A stretch of 64,000 nt of DNA from Xanthobacter autotrophicus (GCF_005871085.1 NZ_VAUP01000005.1:62001-126000), one strand, 5' to 3'; counted from the stretch's first letter, positions 1 to 9,749 are shown. The notes: a model not told the origin generated them from the letters alone. A program made the numbers and translations.

Positions 1-3000
1 CGCGATGGGCCGAGCGGCCCGCCGCCTGGACAAGCTGCAGCAGGCCAAGATGGGAGGCCGGCACCTCCGCCGCGCCGGGATCGGCCGGCGTGGTCGCGAG
101 GTAAACGATATGGCAGCGGCCGTCAGGCGCCCTTGCCCGCAGGTCGGAAATCCAGCCAGCGAGGGCATCCGCGCCGGCGTCCCATGGGGGTGGATGATCC
201 GCCATCACCTGCCCACGCGCCGCCAGCGCATCCGCCAGTTGGCGAACCATCGCCGCATCGTCGCCCAGCAGCGCGAACAGGCGTGGTGCGGGCGGGGCGG
301 ACAGGTCCGCCCGCTGCCAGCGCAGGCGCAGCAGCTCCGGCTGGGTCGCGAGGCCTTCGTCCTCCACATCGGCGCCATGGGCGATCCGGGCGAAGGCCAC
401 GCCGTCGAGCTGCGCCACCATCTGCCCGACTCCGTCGCGCAGGATCAGATCCACATGGCAGGTCCGCGCGGCGGGATCATCCCGGAGGCGGAGCGTCGCG
501 GTGACCGCTCCGCCGGCCGGGGCAAACACCGCCACCCGCCCGATGCCCCTCGGCATCCAGGTCACGCCCGGCCCTAGTTGCGGCAGGATCGCGCTTGAGG
601 CGACGAGGCACGCATCCAGCAGCGCAGGGTGGACGAGATAGTCGGCGGCGCTCCCGCTTTCCTTCGGCAGCTCCGCATGGGCGATGACGCCCTCCGCGAC
701 CATCGCGAGGTCCTTGAGGCCGCGAAAGGCCGGGCGGTAATCAAAACCGAACTGCGTCAGCCCGCCATAGACGGCGGCGCCCGGCGTGGCGATGGCGGAG
801 GCAAGGCCGGCGTCCCATGCCGGTTCGGGCGCCGGCGCGGAGGCGAGCTTTGCAGTCGCATGAAGGGTCCAGCCGCCGTCCGCTCCGCGCGCGAACACTT
901 GCCAACCCCCGTCGGCGCCGACGACGCTCTGCAGTTCCACTCCGCCCCGGTCCGGCAGCAGCAGCGGGCGAAGGATCGCCAGATCCTCAACCCCGGCGCC
1001 GGCCCCCAGAACCGCCCGACCGTTCTGGAGTGCAACCTCGGCGAAGGCAGCCAGTGGGAAGGTCGCCCGGCCGCCGAACCGGTGGTCGAGCAGGAAGCGC
1101 AGCCGTTCGCCCCCGAGGGTGAGATTGAAGCGCACCTCGTCGCGCCCGGCGAGGTCCACGCGGCTGCCGGCAAGGCCGTGCGGCGCATGCGCCGAAACCG
1201 TATCGGGGCGAGGGATGAAATAGCTGCCGCGCTCGAACGGATAGGTGGGCAGCGATAGCCGCCGGCGCGGCGCATCCACCGCCGTCCAGTCCGGTTCAAG
1301 CCCCGCCAAATGCGCGGCGGCAAGGCGCGGGGCGATGTCCGCCCACACGGCACCGGAGGGCGCGATGGGGATCACGAACGTGTCCGGCGCCGCCTCCGCC
1401 GCAGGAGCGGGCGTGCCTGTCAGCTGAGCCCACCAGTAAGCGGGACTGGTGACCTCGGCAACGACTTCGCGGCCAAGCAGGCCCGACAGCAGCGGCACGG
1501 CCGGCGGCTTCAGGGCGAGGCCGCGCACTGCGGCGATGAAATCGAGCCGTCCATCCTCCACATCCGTGCGCCCCAGCGCCGCCTGCCGGGCACGCAGCAG
1601 GGCACCAGCATCGGCCAGCGAGAAAACACCCGCGAGGCAGGCGGCGACCACCTCGCCGGCGCCCTGCCCGGCGATGTGATCGGGGGCGAGGCCCCAGCTG
1701 CGCCACAGGGCGGCCAGCGCATAGGCCATCACGAAGGCGGCCACCGGTCCATCCTGCGCGGCCGGCAAACCCGCCTCGGCGCAGGCCGCGACGGCGGCGG
1801 CGAAGGCCGGATCGCTTGCCATCAGGGCGCTCCCACCGTCAGCCGGCAGACCGTCGCCATCGGCGCAGGCGAACAGCACCTGCGGCCGGCGCGATGGCGC
1901 GATGGCGATATCCGCCAGATGCTGGAGCCTGCCGACCAGTTCGCCCACGTCTGCAAACGGCACGGCGGCACGCACCGGAAAGCGGCCGCGCCCGGCGTTC
2001 AGGGTCAGCGCCACCGCGCCAGGATCAGCCTCGGGCCGCCGCGCGAGGGCCCGCGCCTGCCGGGCCGCCAGCGCCCGCAGTGCCGCCTCGCTCTTAGCGG
2101 ACAGGGCGGCGATGTAGCCGGAACGGCGCGGCGCGGGCGCCTCCGCCAGCACCGGCGCGGCTTCCAGGATCACATGAGCATTGGTGCCGCTCATGCCGAA
2201 GGCGCTCACCGCGCCACGCAACGGCCCTTCGGCCGGGAAAGCCGCTGGCGCGGTGGGCACCGCGAGTCCCAGCGCCGCCCACGGCACATAGGGGTTGGGA
2301 GTGGAAAAATGCAGGTTCGGTGGCACTTCCCCATGGCGCAACGCCAGCACTACCTTGAGGAAGCCCGCCACCCCGGCAGCCGCTTCCAGATGGCCGAAAT
2401 TGGTCTTCGCCGATCCCACCAGCAAAGGTGCGGCGCGCGCCGCCCCATAGACCGCGCCCAGCGCGCGCAATTCGATGGGATCGCCCAGAATGGTGCCGGT
2501 GCCGTGGGCCTCCACGAAGCCCACCGAGCGGGCGGGAGCGTCGGCATCGGCCAGTGCGGCGCGGATCACCGCCTGCTGTGCGGCACCGTTGGGCGCGGAG
2601 ATGCCGTTGCTGCGCCCGTCATGGTTCACCGCCGAACCACGGATCACCGCCAGCACGGGATCGCCTTCGCGCACCGCGTCATCCAGGCGGCGCAGGGCCA
2701 CCACGCCGCAACCCTCGCCCCGCACGAAGCCGTCGGCATCGGCGCTGAAGGTGCGGCAGCGCCCGGTGGGCGAGAGCGCCTTCATCTGGCACAGGCCGAG
2801 CGTGATTTCCGGCGACAGGATGAGATTGACGCCGCCCGCCAACGCCCGGTCGCATTCCCCCGCCCGCAGGCTGCGGCAGGCGAGATGGATAGCGAGCAGG
2901 GACGAGGCGCAGGCCGCATCCAGCGCCAAGGCCGGCCCGTGCAGATCCAGCGCATAGGCGATGCGGCCGGCGGCAAGGCTGCGCATCATGGCAAGGCCGG

Positions 3001-3472
3001 CATGGCCGTCGATCTGGTCCGCCGCGCGGCGGTAAAGACGCTCCTGGGTGTAATCATCGGAATAGATGCCGATGAACACGCCGGTGTTCGATCCGGCCAA
3101 CACCTGCGGCGACCATGCGGCGCGCTCCACCGCCTCCCACGCCACTTCCAGCAGCAGGCGGTGCTGCGGGTCCATGGACGCCGCCTCGCGCGGGGAGATG
3201 CCGAAGAAGCCGGCGTCGAACCCCGCGATATCGTCGAGGCTGGCCATGTCCCGCGCATAGGCCCGGGCCGCGCCGGGATCGTCCACGTCCCAGCGGTCGG
3301 CGGGCACCGGACGCACCGCGTCGCGCCCCTCGCGCAACAGGCGCCAGTAGGCGTCGAGGTCGTCGGCGCCGCCAGGAAAGCGGCAGCCGGCGGAGACAAT
3401 GGCGATGGCGTCCCCCTGAGCGGAAGCTTGCGCCTGCGAGAGGCCGTCGCGCGATGTCACAGGCTCCGCCAT
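1..3472 (-). CDS. Type I polyketide synthase, KS-degenerate AT-DH-KR(start); 3' end outside window
   Basis: About 1157 residues are visible from the ATG at 3472 and the frame stays open to the window edge, so the C-terminus is missing. The ketosynthase (about residues 20-445) is intact: Cys188 in DAACASS, His323 in HGTGT and His361 in NFGH. Residues about 490-690 resemble an acyltransferase but are short, and the nucleophile motif GHSxGE reads GQGAGE (Gly604 where Ser belongs). The oxyanion-hole motif FxGQG is also gone. A dehydratase-type hotdog follows with the HxxxGxxxxP motif from His797; its second motif is D953-ACLV, lacking the usual Gln/His. The last visible residues look like the start of a ketoreductase structural subdomain. 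The gene starts 7 bases after the stop of the ligase-carrier gene, so the two are probably co-transcribed. Extender loading must come from elsewhere, or the synthase condenses only once; both are inferences. Confidence 0.9.
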   Translation of the reverse strand, partial: MAEPVTSRDGLSQAQASAQGDAIAIVSAGCRFPGGADDLDAYWRLLREGRDAVRPVPADRWDVDDPGAARAYARDMASLDDIAGFDAGFFGISPREAASMDPQHRLLLEVAWEAVERAAWSPQVLAGSNTGVFIGIYSDDYTQERLYRRAADQIDGHAGLAMMRSLAAGRIAYALDLHGPALALDAACASSLLAIHLACRSLRAGECDRALAGGVNLILSPEITLGLCQMKALSPTGRCRTFSADADGFVRGEGCGVVALRRLDDAVREGDPVLAVIRGSAVNHDGRSNGISAPNGAAQQAVIRAALADADAPARSVGFVEAHGTGTILGDPIELRALGAVYGAARAAPLLVGSAKTNFGHLEAAAGVAGFLKVVLALRHGEVPPNLHFSTPNPYVPWAALGLAVPTAPAAFPAEGPLRGAVSAFGMSGTNAHVILEAAPVLAEAPAPRRSGYIAALSAKSEAALRALAARQARALARRPEADPGAVALTLNAGRGRFPVRAAVPFADVGELVGRLQHLADIAIAPSRRPQVLFACADGDGLPADGGSALMASDPAFAAAVAACAEAGLPAAQDGPVAAFVMAYALAALWRSWGLAPDHIAGQGAGEVVAACLAGVFSLADAGALLRARQAALGRTDVEDGRLDFIAAVRGLALKPPAVPLLSGLLGREVVAEVTSPAYWWAQLTGTPAPAAEAAPDTFVIPIAPSGAVWADIAPRLAAAHLAGLEPDWTAVDAPRRRLSLPTYPFERGSYFIPRPDTVSAHAPHGLAGSRVDLAGRDEVRFNLTLGGERLRFLLDHRFGGRATFPLAAFAEVALQNGRAVLGAGAGVEDLAILRPLLLPDRGGVELQSVVGADGGWQVFARGADGGWTLHATAKLASAPAPEPAWDAGLASAIATPGAAVYGGLTQFGFDYRPAFRGLKDLAMVAEGVIAHAELPKESGSAADYLVHPALLDACLVASSAILPQLGPGVTWMPRGIGRVAVFAPAGGAVTATLRLRDDPAARTCHVDLILRDGVGQMVAQLDGVAFARIAHGADVEDEGLATQPELLRLRWQRADLSAPPAPRLFALLGDDAAMVRQLADALAARGQVMADHPPPWDAGADALAGWISDLRARAPDGRCHIVYLATTPADPGAAEVPASHLGLLQLVQAAGRSAHR

Positions 3473-3479
3473 GGCCCGG

Positions 3480-5234
3480 CTATGTCGCCGCGGGAACGGC
3501 GCAGGCCCCGGCGGAGGCGGCACCGGCTTCGCGCAGGCGCGCCAGCAGCCCGGCGAGGGTAGATGCTTCCCACACGAGGGTCAGGTCGACGGATCGGCCC
3601 AGCGGCGCGGCAAGCTCCCGCGCCAGAGCGACGCCCAGCACCGAATCCAGCCCGTATTCGGCGAAGGCGCGGTCGCGCTCAATGGCCCCGGGGGACAGGT
3701 TGAGATGGCGACCGAGCCAGTCCCGCACCCAGGATTCGAGCCGTGAACTGTCCAGTTCCGAGCCGCGCTCGCGGCGCGCCGGGTCCTGAGCCACCGGCCG
3801 GGCGGCGGCGCGCAACTCGCGCTTCAGGATCTTGCCCGTGGGGTTGCGCGGCAGGGCGTCCACGAGGACGAAGGCGGTCGGCACCTTGTAGGCGGCGAGG
3901 CTGCGCCGGCAAACCGCCTCCAGCTCCTGCGCATCGACGCTGACGGAGGGCTTGAGGACCACATTGGCCCAGACCTCTTCGCCGAGGAATGGATCAGAGA
4001 CGCCATACACCGCCGCCTCGGCCACGGCGGGGTGAGCGTACAGCGCATTCTCCACCTCGGCAGGATAGACGTTGCGGCCGCCGACGATGATGAGGTCCGT
4101 CAACCGGTCCTCCACCGACAGATAGCCCTCGGCATCCAGCCGGCCGATGTCGCCGGTGTGCAGCCACCCCTGGCGGATGGCCTTCGCGGTATCCTCCGGC
4201 CGGTTGAGGTAGCCCAGCATGACGTTGGGGCCGCGCAGCACAATCTCCCCCGCCTCGCCGGCCGGCAGGTCGCGGCCGTCGGCGGGATCGACGATGCGCA
4301 ACTCCACCCCGTTGATGGCAGTGCCCACCTTGCCGCGGCGCAGGCTGTGGATGTGATTATAGGTGGCGAAGGGCGAGCACTCGGTCTGGCCGTATCCCTG
4401 GTGGATGGGCAGGCCCATGTGCCGGTGCCAGCGCTCCTCCACCTCCAGCGGCAAGGGCGCGGCGGCGGAAAACCAGTAGCGCACGGCAGGACTGTCGGCC
4501 GGCGTGATGCGACCTTCCAGCGCGAGGAAGGTGGTGGGGACGCCGAACACCATGGTGACGCCATCAGTGCGCAGCGATTGAAGCACCGCCGCGCGGTCGA
4601 ACCGCCGCTGGAGCACCACGGAGGCCCCGGCAAAAAGGCCCGGCAAAAGGATGGCGTTCTGGCCGAAGCAATGGTGCAGCGGCAGGAACAAGAGCAGCCG
4701 GTCGGCGCCGGTGACGCCCATGTAGCGCACCTTGGAACGGGCGGTGAACGCCGCATTCCCGTGCGACAGCATCACCCCCTTGGGGCGGCCCGAGGTGCCG
4801 GAGGAATAGACGATGACGGCAGGATGATCATCCGGGACCTCCTCCGACGCCCACGCTCCCGGCGCGGGGCCGATTCCGGCATCGAGCACGGGCAGGCCGT
4901 TCAGGGACAATCGCGCGGCGACATCCCCCTGCGCGAGGGCAAGCCGGCAGGCGCTGTCGGCGAGGATGAAGGCGGTTTCGACTTCCGCGAGCATGGGATT
5001 GATGCAGACCGCCACGGCTCCCAGGCTGAGCACGCCTAGATAGCTGGCAACGAATTCCGGCCCGTTGGGCAGCACCAGCGCGACGAAATCCCCGCGCCCG
5101 ACGCCTTCGGCCAGAAGCCGGGCGCGCACGCCAGCGGCCCGGGCCCGGATCTGGGCATAGGACTGAGTCGCGCCATCGAACAACAGGCAAGGCCTGTCGC
5201 CGGGCATGTGGGCGAAAATGCTGGCGACGTTCAA
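3480..5234 (-). CDS. AMP-dependent acyl/aryl ligase fused to a C-terminal acyl carrier domain
   Basis: A 584-residue protein of the acyl-CoA synthetase/4-coumarate ligase superfamily. The P-loop-like A3 motif YSSGTSGRPKG, the YGQTE motif, the HTGD motif and the A10 lysine in NPTGKILKRE are all present, so adenylation should work. After the A10 region, residues about 500-575 form a carrier domain with GLDSV, whose Ser531 is the expected phosphopantetheine site. This didomain layout implies that the activated acid is passed to its own carrier and not released as a CoA thioester. With the aromatic lyase next door, an aryl-acrylate or related acid is the likely substrate, by inference. The start is a TTG at 5234 behind GGGGGC; the next in-frame ATG at 5207 is an alternative that would lose ten residues. 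It lies directly upstream of the synthase on the same strand. Confidence 0.9.
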   Translation of the reverse strand: MNVASIFAHMPGDRPCLLFDGATQSYAQIRARAAGVRARLLAEGVGRGDFVALVLPNGPEFVASYLGVLSLGAVAVCINPMLAEVETAFILADSACRLALAQGDVAARLSLNGLPVLDAGIGPAPGAWASEEVPDDHPAVIVYSSGTSGRPKGVMLSHGNAAFTARSKVRYMGVTGADRLLLFLPLHHCFGQNAILLPGLFAGASVVLQRRFDRAAVLQSLRTDGVTMVFGVPTTFLALEGRITPADSPAVRYWFSAAAPLPLEVEERWHRHMGLPIHQGYGQTECSPFATYNHIHSLRRGKVGTAINGVELRIVDPADGRDLPAGEAGEIVLRGPNVMLGYLNRPEDTAKAIRQGWLHTGDIGRLDAEGYLSVEDRLTDLIIVGGRNVYPAEVENALYAHPAVAEAAVYGVSDPFLGEEVWANVVLKPSVSVDAQELEAVCRRSLAAYKVPTAFVLVDALPRNPTGKILKRELRAAARPVAQDPARRERGSELDSSRLESWVRDWLGRHLNLSPGAIERDRAFAEYGLDSVLGVALARELAAPLGRSVDLTLVWEASTLAGLLARLREAGAASAGACAVPAAT

Positions 5235-5436
5235 GAAATCGCCCCCAATCTAGAGGTTCCACCCCAGAAAACCGTTGTAACTCAAATCTTTATTCTTTTG
5301 CGGCAACGCTACAAATCGGCCACGCCGGCGTCAAGCGACGCCAGGGGGAGCGACGCCCGCCCGCCGCAGTTCGCGGACACGAGCGCGATGCTATGCGCGA
5401 GTGTGCCGAACCGTGCGAGCCGATCGCCCGCGCCGA
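5235..5436 (-). promoter_or_regulatory. Leader/promoter region of the ligase-synthase operon with a GCAACGC element
   Basis: This 202-base gap separates the thioesterase stop from the ligase start on the same strand. It is locally A+T richer than its surroundings around 5270-5320. The heptamer GCAACGC at 5303-5309, followed by TACAAATC, resembles the 14-base direct repeats found between the thioesterase and lyase genes. A common operator is possible but unproven. Confidence 0.35.
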
Positions 5437-6201
5437 TCAGGGATCCCCATTCCCTACTGTCACCGGGCATAGGGAGCCCAACGCCAGCAACACAGATAAG
5501 CGATGGTCATTCAAATAAAAATGATCGCCGGGAAACAGCCTCATGCTGAAACCCGACGTCGCATGCCGTGACCAGGCTTGCAACGCGTCTTCCGCGATCG
5601 AGTCCGCCGAGCCGCCGAAAGCATGGATGGGAAAGTTGAACGGCAGGATCTCGCGGAAGCGATAGGTCTCGACCGCCGTGAGATCGGCGCGGATCACCGG
5701 CAGCAGCAGGTCCAGCAGTTCGCGATCGCCCAGCACCACGTCGGGCGTCCCGTTCAGGGCGCGCAGCTCACCGACCAGTTCGGCATCGGACAGCACATGC
5801 AGCGGCGGACGGGAGGGCGGCAGATGGGGCGCGCGGCGGGCCGACACAAACAGCGCCGCCGGCATCAAGGCCCCCCGTGCCCTCAGCCGCCGCAGGGTTT
5901 CGAAGGCAAGGAGCGCGCCCATGCTGTGGCCGAACACGGCGTAGGGCAGATCCAGCCGGCGCACCATCGCATCCGCCAGTCCATCGGCCATCTCGTCCAT
6001 GGTCTCCAGGGGCGCCTCGCGGATCCTCCCGCCGTGACCGGGCAGTTGAACCGGCACCACCTCGATGGCGGGATCGATGACCGCCTGCCAGGAGGTATAG
6101 AAGCTGGCATTGCCGCCCGCGAAAGGAAGGCAGAACAGGCGGAAGCGAGGCGTCTCCCGCCTCGCGCGCCCTAGAAACCAGGGTGAGGGTTCGATATTCA
6201 T
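5437..6201 (-). CDS. Type II (alpha/beta-hydrolase) thioesterase
   Basis: A 254-residue protein of the GrsT/TEII family, about the usual family length. It has the early FCLPFAGG loop, the PGHG turn, the nucleophile elbow GHSMG (Ser93) and a late GDHFYL histidine. Such free-standing thioesterases release mis-primed or stalled acyl groups from carrier domains of synthases, and some release the finished product. It sits upstream of the ligase-carrier and synthase genes on the same strand, which fits an editing or release role for them. The ATG at 6201 faces the divergent lyase gene across a 242-base regulatory gap. Confidence 0.9.
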   Translation of the reverse strand: MNIEPSPWFLGRARRETPRFRLFCLPFAGGNASFYTSWQAVIDPAIEVVPVQLPGHGGRIREAPLETMDEMADGLADAMVRRLDLPYAVFGHSMGALLAFETLRRLRARGALMPAALFVSARRAPHLPPSRPPLHVLSDAELVGELRALNGTPDVVLGDRELLDLLLPVIRADLTAVETYRFREILPFNFPIHAFGGSADSIAEDALQAWSRHATSGFSMRLFPGDHFYLNDHRLSVLLALGSLCPVTVGNGDP

Positions 6202-6443
6202 CTGATTGCAACAAGATGGCGGAGGAAGGCGGTATAATACTGCAACGCAATCCCCTGGCGGCCCATAGAATCTTTACACGTTTTGCGGATCAGGCCGGGG
6301 GTGTTTTCTGCGCCACGGCCTTTTTTCCGCGCATGAACAGATATCGCCACCCCGGATCACACTGCAACGCAATCTTGGCACTGGTCACCCGATGTCGCTA
6401 GTCTCGCGCCACAGACCGTGCCGCATCGAGTGATTCAAGCGCC
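6202..6443. promoter_or_regulatory. Divergent promoter region with two 14-base direct repeats
   Basis: This gap separates the leftward thioesterase and rightward lyase genes. The sequence ACTGCAACGCAATC occurs exactly twice, at 6239-6252 and 6361-6374, and a related TTGCAAC lies at 6206-6212. A TATAAT hexamer sits at 6233-6238 but has no convincing -35 box at normal spacing. The repeats are good candidates for the binding site of a cluster-specific regulator; none is encoded in the visible part of the cluster. Confidence 0.5.
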
Positions 6444-7979
6444 ATGAACGTTCACCGGACCCCCGTGATCCTCGTCGGCGCGCAGCGCCTTTCGCCGGCC
6501 GACGTGTGGGGGGTGGCCCAGGGCACGAGCCGCGTTGCGCTGGACAGCTCCCCTGCATTTCGGCAGCGCATCGAGGCCGGCTCCGACCTGCTCCGGCAGC
6601 GCATCGCCTCAAGCGAGCGGATCTATGGCGTTACCACCGGTTTCGGCGAATCGGTGGTCACCGAAGTGCCGGTGCACCTGACCGACGAACTGTCGGCTAA
6701 TCTCGTGCGCTTCCACGGCTGCGGCACCGGCGCGCTGTTCTCGGAACCGGAGGCGGCGGCGGTGCTGCTGGCGCGCATCGCCTCCCTGTCCGCCGGCTGG
6801 TCTGGAGTGCGGTTCGAGGTGGTGGAGCGCCTTGCGACCCTGCTGGACCACCGCATTCTCCCGGTCATCCCCAGCGAGGGCTCGGTAGGGGCGAGCGGCG
6901 ATCTGACCCCCCTGTCATATGTGGCAGCCATGGTCATGGGCGAGCGCGAGGTCTACAGCGGCACCCAGATCCTTCCGGCGGACAAGGCGATGCGCGCGGC
7001 GGGCATCACCCCCATCGCGCTGGCACCCAAGGAAGCCCTCGCCATCATGAACGGCACCAGCGTCTCGGTGGCGCTGACGGCCCTCGCCTTCGAGCGCGCC
7101 CGCTGGCTGGCGCGGCTGGCGGCGGCCCTCACCGCGCTCGCCAGCGACGTGACGCGCGGCAACCCCGCCCATTTCGATCCGCGCATCTTCGTCGCCAAGC
7201 CCCATCCCGGCCAGATGCTGTGCGCCTCCTGGATCGCCCAGGATATCGAGTACCAGCAAGGCACCATGCACCAGGGCCGGCTGCAGGATCGCTATTCCAT
7301 CCGCTGCGCGCCCCATGTGGTGGGGGTGTTGATCGACGCGCTGGACTGGATGAAGCCCTGGATCGAGACCGAGCTGAACGGCGCCTCCGACAACCCGCTG
7401 ATCGACCCGGAGACCGGCGACCCGCTGTTCGGCGGCAACTTCTATGGCGGCCACGCCTGCTTCGTGGCCGATGGCCTGAAGAATGCCACCGCCAACATCG
7501 CCGATCTCCTGGACCGCCAGCTCGCGCTCATCTGTTCCGCCGTCACCAGCAACGGGCTACCGGAAAACCTGGTGGGCGCCGAGGGCGACGGTCACCGGGC
7601 GCACCATGGCTTCAAGGCCATGCAGATCGCGGCTTCCGCATTGACCGCGGAAGCGTTGAAGGCAACCATGCCGGCCAGCGTATTCAGCCGCAGCACCGAG
7701 AACCACAATCAGGACAAGGTCAGCATGAGCACGATCGCTGCGCGTGACAGCCTGCGCGTGCTGGAGCTGACCGAGACGGTCGCGGCCATCTGCCTTTTGG
7801 CGCTGGTACAGGCGGTGGACCTGCGCCGGGGCGAGGGCTGCCATGTCCGCAGCCGGCTGCTGCGCGACGCGGTGCGGGCAAAGGTGCCCTTCAATGATCG
7901 CGACCGGCGGCAGGACGGCGACATCGCCATGGTCAAGGAGATGATCCAGCGGCGCACGCTGCCCCTGGACTTTAACTGA
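6444..7979 (+). CDS. MIO-dependent aromatic amino acid ammonia-lyase (HAL/PAL/TAL family)
   Basis: A 511-residue protein, normal for bacterial members. The self-cyclising Ala150-Ser151-Gly152 triad that makes the MIO cofactor is present in VGASGDL, and the catalytic Tyr61 lies in YGVTTGFGES. Downstream, the NGTSV motif and the ENHNQD segment are typical. The enzyme should remove ammonia from an aromatic amino acid to give an aryl-acrylate. The substrate-selectivity pair is Phe90-His91 (in RFHGCGTG): the first residue resembles phenylalanine lyases and the second histidine lyases, so I cannot assign histidine, tyrosine or phenylalanine with confidence. No other hut genes are nearby, which argues against histidine catabolism. 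Its stop overlaps the next gene's start by one base. Confidence 0.92.
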   Translation: MNVHRTPVILVGAQRLSPADVWGVAQGTSRVALDSSPAFRQRIEAGSDLLRQRIASSERIYGVTTGFGESVVTEVPVHLTDELSANLVRFHGCGTGALFSEPEAAAVLLARIASLSAGWSGVRFEVVERLATLLDHRILPVIPSEGSVGASGDLTPLSYVAAMVMGEREVYSGTQILPADKAMRAAGITPIALAPKEALAIMNGTSVSVALTALAFERARWLARLAAALTALASDVTRGNPAHFDPRIFVAKPHPGQMLCASWIAQDIEYQQGTMHQGRLQDRYSIRCAPHVVGVLIDALDWMKPWIETELNGASDNPLIDPETGDPLFGGNFYGGHACFVADGLKNATANIADLLDRQLALICSAVTSNGLPENLVGAEGDGHRAHHGFKAMQIAASALTAEALKATMPASVFSRSTENHNQDKVSMSTIAARDSLRVLELTETVAAICLLALVQAVDLRRGEGCHVRSRLLRDAVRAKVPFNDRDRRQDGDIAMVKEMIQRRTLPLDFN

Positions 7980-9709
7980 TGCCGCCTGAGGCCGCGCTCC
8001 CCCTGACCAACCAGCAGCGGGCCCGCGCGGTCCGGCGGCTGTTCCTGCGCATCGCGCTGCACATCTTCTTCTGGGACATCGTGATGACGCGGGGGCCGCT
8101 GAGGCGGTTCCGCCGCCCGCCGGCCCCGCGCTGGGCCGCCCTCGCCCGCCAGTATCGCCGCGAGGCCGAGCGGCTCGGCGGCGTGCTCATCAAGCTCGGC
8201 CAGTATGTCAGCGCCCGCGTCGACCTCCTGCCCGAGGAGGTCACCCACGTGATGGCCGACCTGCGCGACGCGGTGCCGCCCGTGCCCGGCCCGCAGATCA
8301 TCGCGCAGATCGAGGCGGATTTTCTCCTCCCCATCACTGGCCTCTACCGCAGCTTCGAGCCGGTCCCCATCGGCGCGGCCTCGCTCGGGCAGGCGCACCG
8401 GGCGGTGTTGCCGGAAGGCCAGCCGGTGGTGGTGAAGGTGCTGCGGCCGGGCATCGACGCCATCGTCGCCAGCGACCTGGAAATCGTCGGCCAGTTCATC
8501 CGCCAGCTCAAGCGGCTGGAGAGCATCCGCCGCCGGGTGGACCTCGACCTTCTGGCCAGCGAGTTTACCGCGGTGACCTATCGCGAGCTAGATCTCGTGG
8601 CCGAGGCCCGCAACTGCGAGCGCTTCGCCCGCGAGTTCGCCCACGATCCCGCCATCCACACACCCACCATCTATTGGTCCCGCAGCGGCCGGCGCACCCT
8701 CACCATGGAGGATGTGTCCTATTTCCCCATCCACGACGTACTGGGCTTCGAGGCCGCCGGCATCGACCGCCGCCGCGTTGCCAGCACGCTGATGGATTGC
8801 TATCTCGACCAGGTGTTCCGGCACGGCTTCGTCCATGCCGATCCGCACCCGGGCAATTTGTTCGTGCGGCCGCTGGCGACGGACGGCGAGAACGCGGCGG
8901 GCTGGTCGCCCTCCAGCCTCGCCTCGGGGCGGGTGCACATTCCGCACGTCACCAACCGGCCGTTCCAGGTGGTGTTCATCGATTTCGGCATGGCGGTGGA
9001 GATCCCCGCGCGGCTGCGCCAGTCGCTCACCACCTATGCCACCGGCATGGTGGCCCGCGACGCCTACACCATCGTCCAGTCCTATGTGGAAGGCGACCTG
9101 CTGCTGCCCGACACCGACCTCGACGAATTGGAGCGCATGACCGCCGCGCTGATCAACAAGTTTCCCCACGCTCTGGTGGGGCAGGTGCGCAAGCGCGACC
9201 TGACGCCGTTCGCCGAGCTGTCGGAAGAATACCAGACCCTGCTCTACAACTCGCCCATGAAGATGAAGGCGGAGCTGTTGTTCGTGTTCCGCGCCATGGG
9301 CATCTGCTCGGGGACGGTGGCGGGCATCGATGCCGCCTTCGATCCCGCCGAGCGCTTCATGCCGCTGGCCCAGCGGCTGGTTGCGGACGAGCTGAAGCCG
9401 GATTCCGACCGGCTCAAGCGCCTCGTCTCGGCCACCGTGCGGCTGCCCATGCGGCTCGACAATCTGCTCACCACACTGGAGCGCGGCAAGCTGCGCATCC
9501 GCACCGACGGCACGGACCGCCGCCGCGACGACATCCGCCAGCTCACCCGCGCGGCCAACCGGCTGGGGGTCGCGGTGTTGGCCGGCAGCGCCATGATCTG
9601 CGCGGTGCTGCTGGGGCGGCAGGGGGAGATTGTCACCACCCCCACCGGGCTCGCGGTGCTGGCCATCGCCATGGTGGCGGCCGGGGTGCTGATCAGCCAG
9701 CGCTCCTAG
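7979..9709 (+). CDS. UbiB/ABC1 (AarF) kinase-like protein
   Basis: A 576-residue atypical kinase-fold protein. It carries the family-defining IKLGQ motif (K72-L-G-Q75), the alanine-rich loop GAASLGQAH, an ATP-site lysine in VVVKVLRPG, the catalytic HADPHPGN segment and a metal-binding DFG in FIDFGM. An insertion of about 35 residues separates HADPHPGN from DFG. Two hydrophobic stretches at the C-terminus (from about residue 530) suggest membrane anchoring, as in UbiB and ADCK proteins. Family members support ubiquinone biosynthesis or lipid homeostasis through ATPase activity. Its one-base overlap with the lyase gene (TGATG) implies translational coupling and ties it to the metabolite cluster. 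Its job there is unknown. Confidence 0.9.
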   Translation: MPPEAALPLTNQQRARAVRRLFLRIALHIFFWDIVMTRGPLRRFRRPPAPRWAALARQYRREAERLGGVLIKLGQYVSARVDLLPEEVTHVMADLRDAVPPVPGPQIIAQIEADFLLPITGLYRSFEPVPIGAASLGQAHRAVLPEGQPVVVKVLRPGIDAIVASDLEIVGQFIRQLKRLESIRRRVDLDLLASEFTAVTYRELDLVAEARNCERFAREFAHDPAIHTPTIYWSRSGRRTLTMEDVSYFPIHDVLGFEAAGIDRRRVASTLMDCYLDQVFRHGFVHADPHPGNLFVRPLATDGENAAGWSPSSLASGRVHIPHVTNRPFQVVFIDFGMAVEIPARLRQSLTTYATGMVARDAYTIVQSYVEGDLLLPDTDLDELERMTAALINKFPHALVGQVRKRDLTPFAELSEEYQTLLYNSPMKMKAELLFVFRAMGICSGTVAGIDAAFDPAERFMPLAQRLVADELKPDSDRLKRLVSATVRLPMRLDNLLTTLERGKLRIRTDGTDRRRDDIRQLTRAANRLGVAVLAGSAMICAVLLGRQGEIVTTPTGLAVLAIAMVAAGVLISQRS

Positions 9710-9749
9710 AGCGGCGTGCGTTCGCCTCAGCTTACGGAAGCCGCTCTAG
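9706..9749. repeat. 10-base inverted repeat between convergent genes
   Basis: CTAGAGCGGC at 9706-9715 is exactly complementary to GCCGCTCTAG at 9740-9749, with a 24-base loop. It lies at the junction of the UbiB-like and glycosyltransferase 3' ends, abuts the dispersed repeat next to it, and could fold into a terminator-like hairpin in either transcript. Confidence 0.6.

Noticed and set aside
1310-3562. 750-residue open frame on the plus strand
   Set aside because: It is antisense to the polyketide synthase, whose frame carries all three ketosynthase catalytic residues. The plus-strand protein is Arg/Gly/His-rich without domains.
6210-6240. Perfect TATAAT taken as a sigma-70 promoter for the lyase
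   Set aside because: It has no -35 box at 16-18 bases; TTGCAA lies 21 bases away. Kept only as a note in the regulatory region.
9706-9749. Inverted repeat read as the end of an insertion sequence
   Set aside because: There is no transposase and no target duplication; it belongs to the dispersed intergenic repeat.
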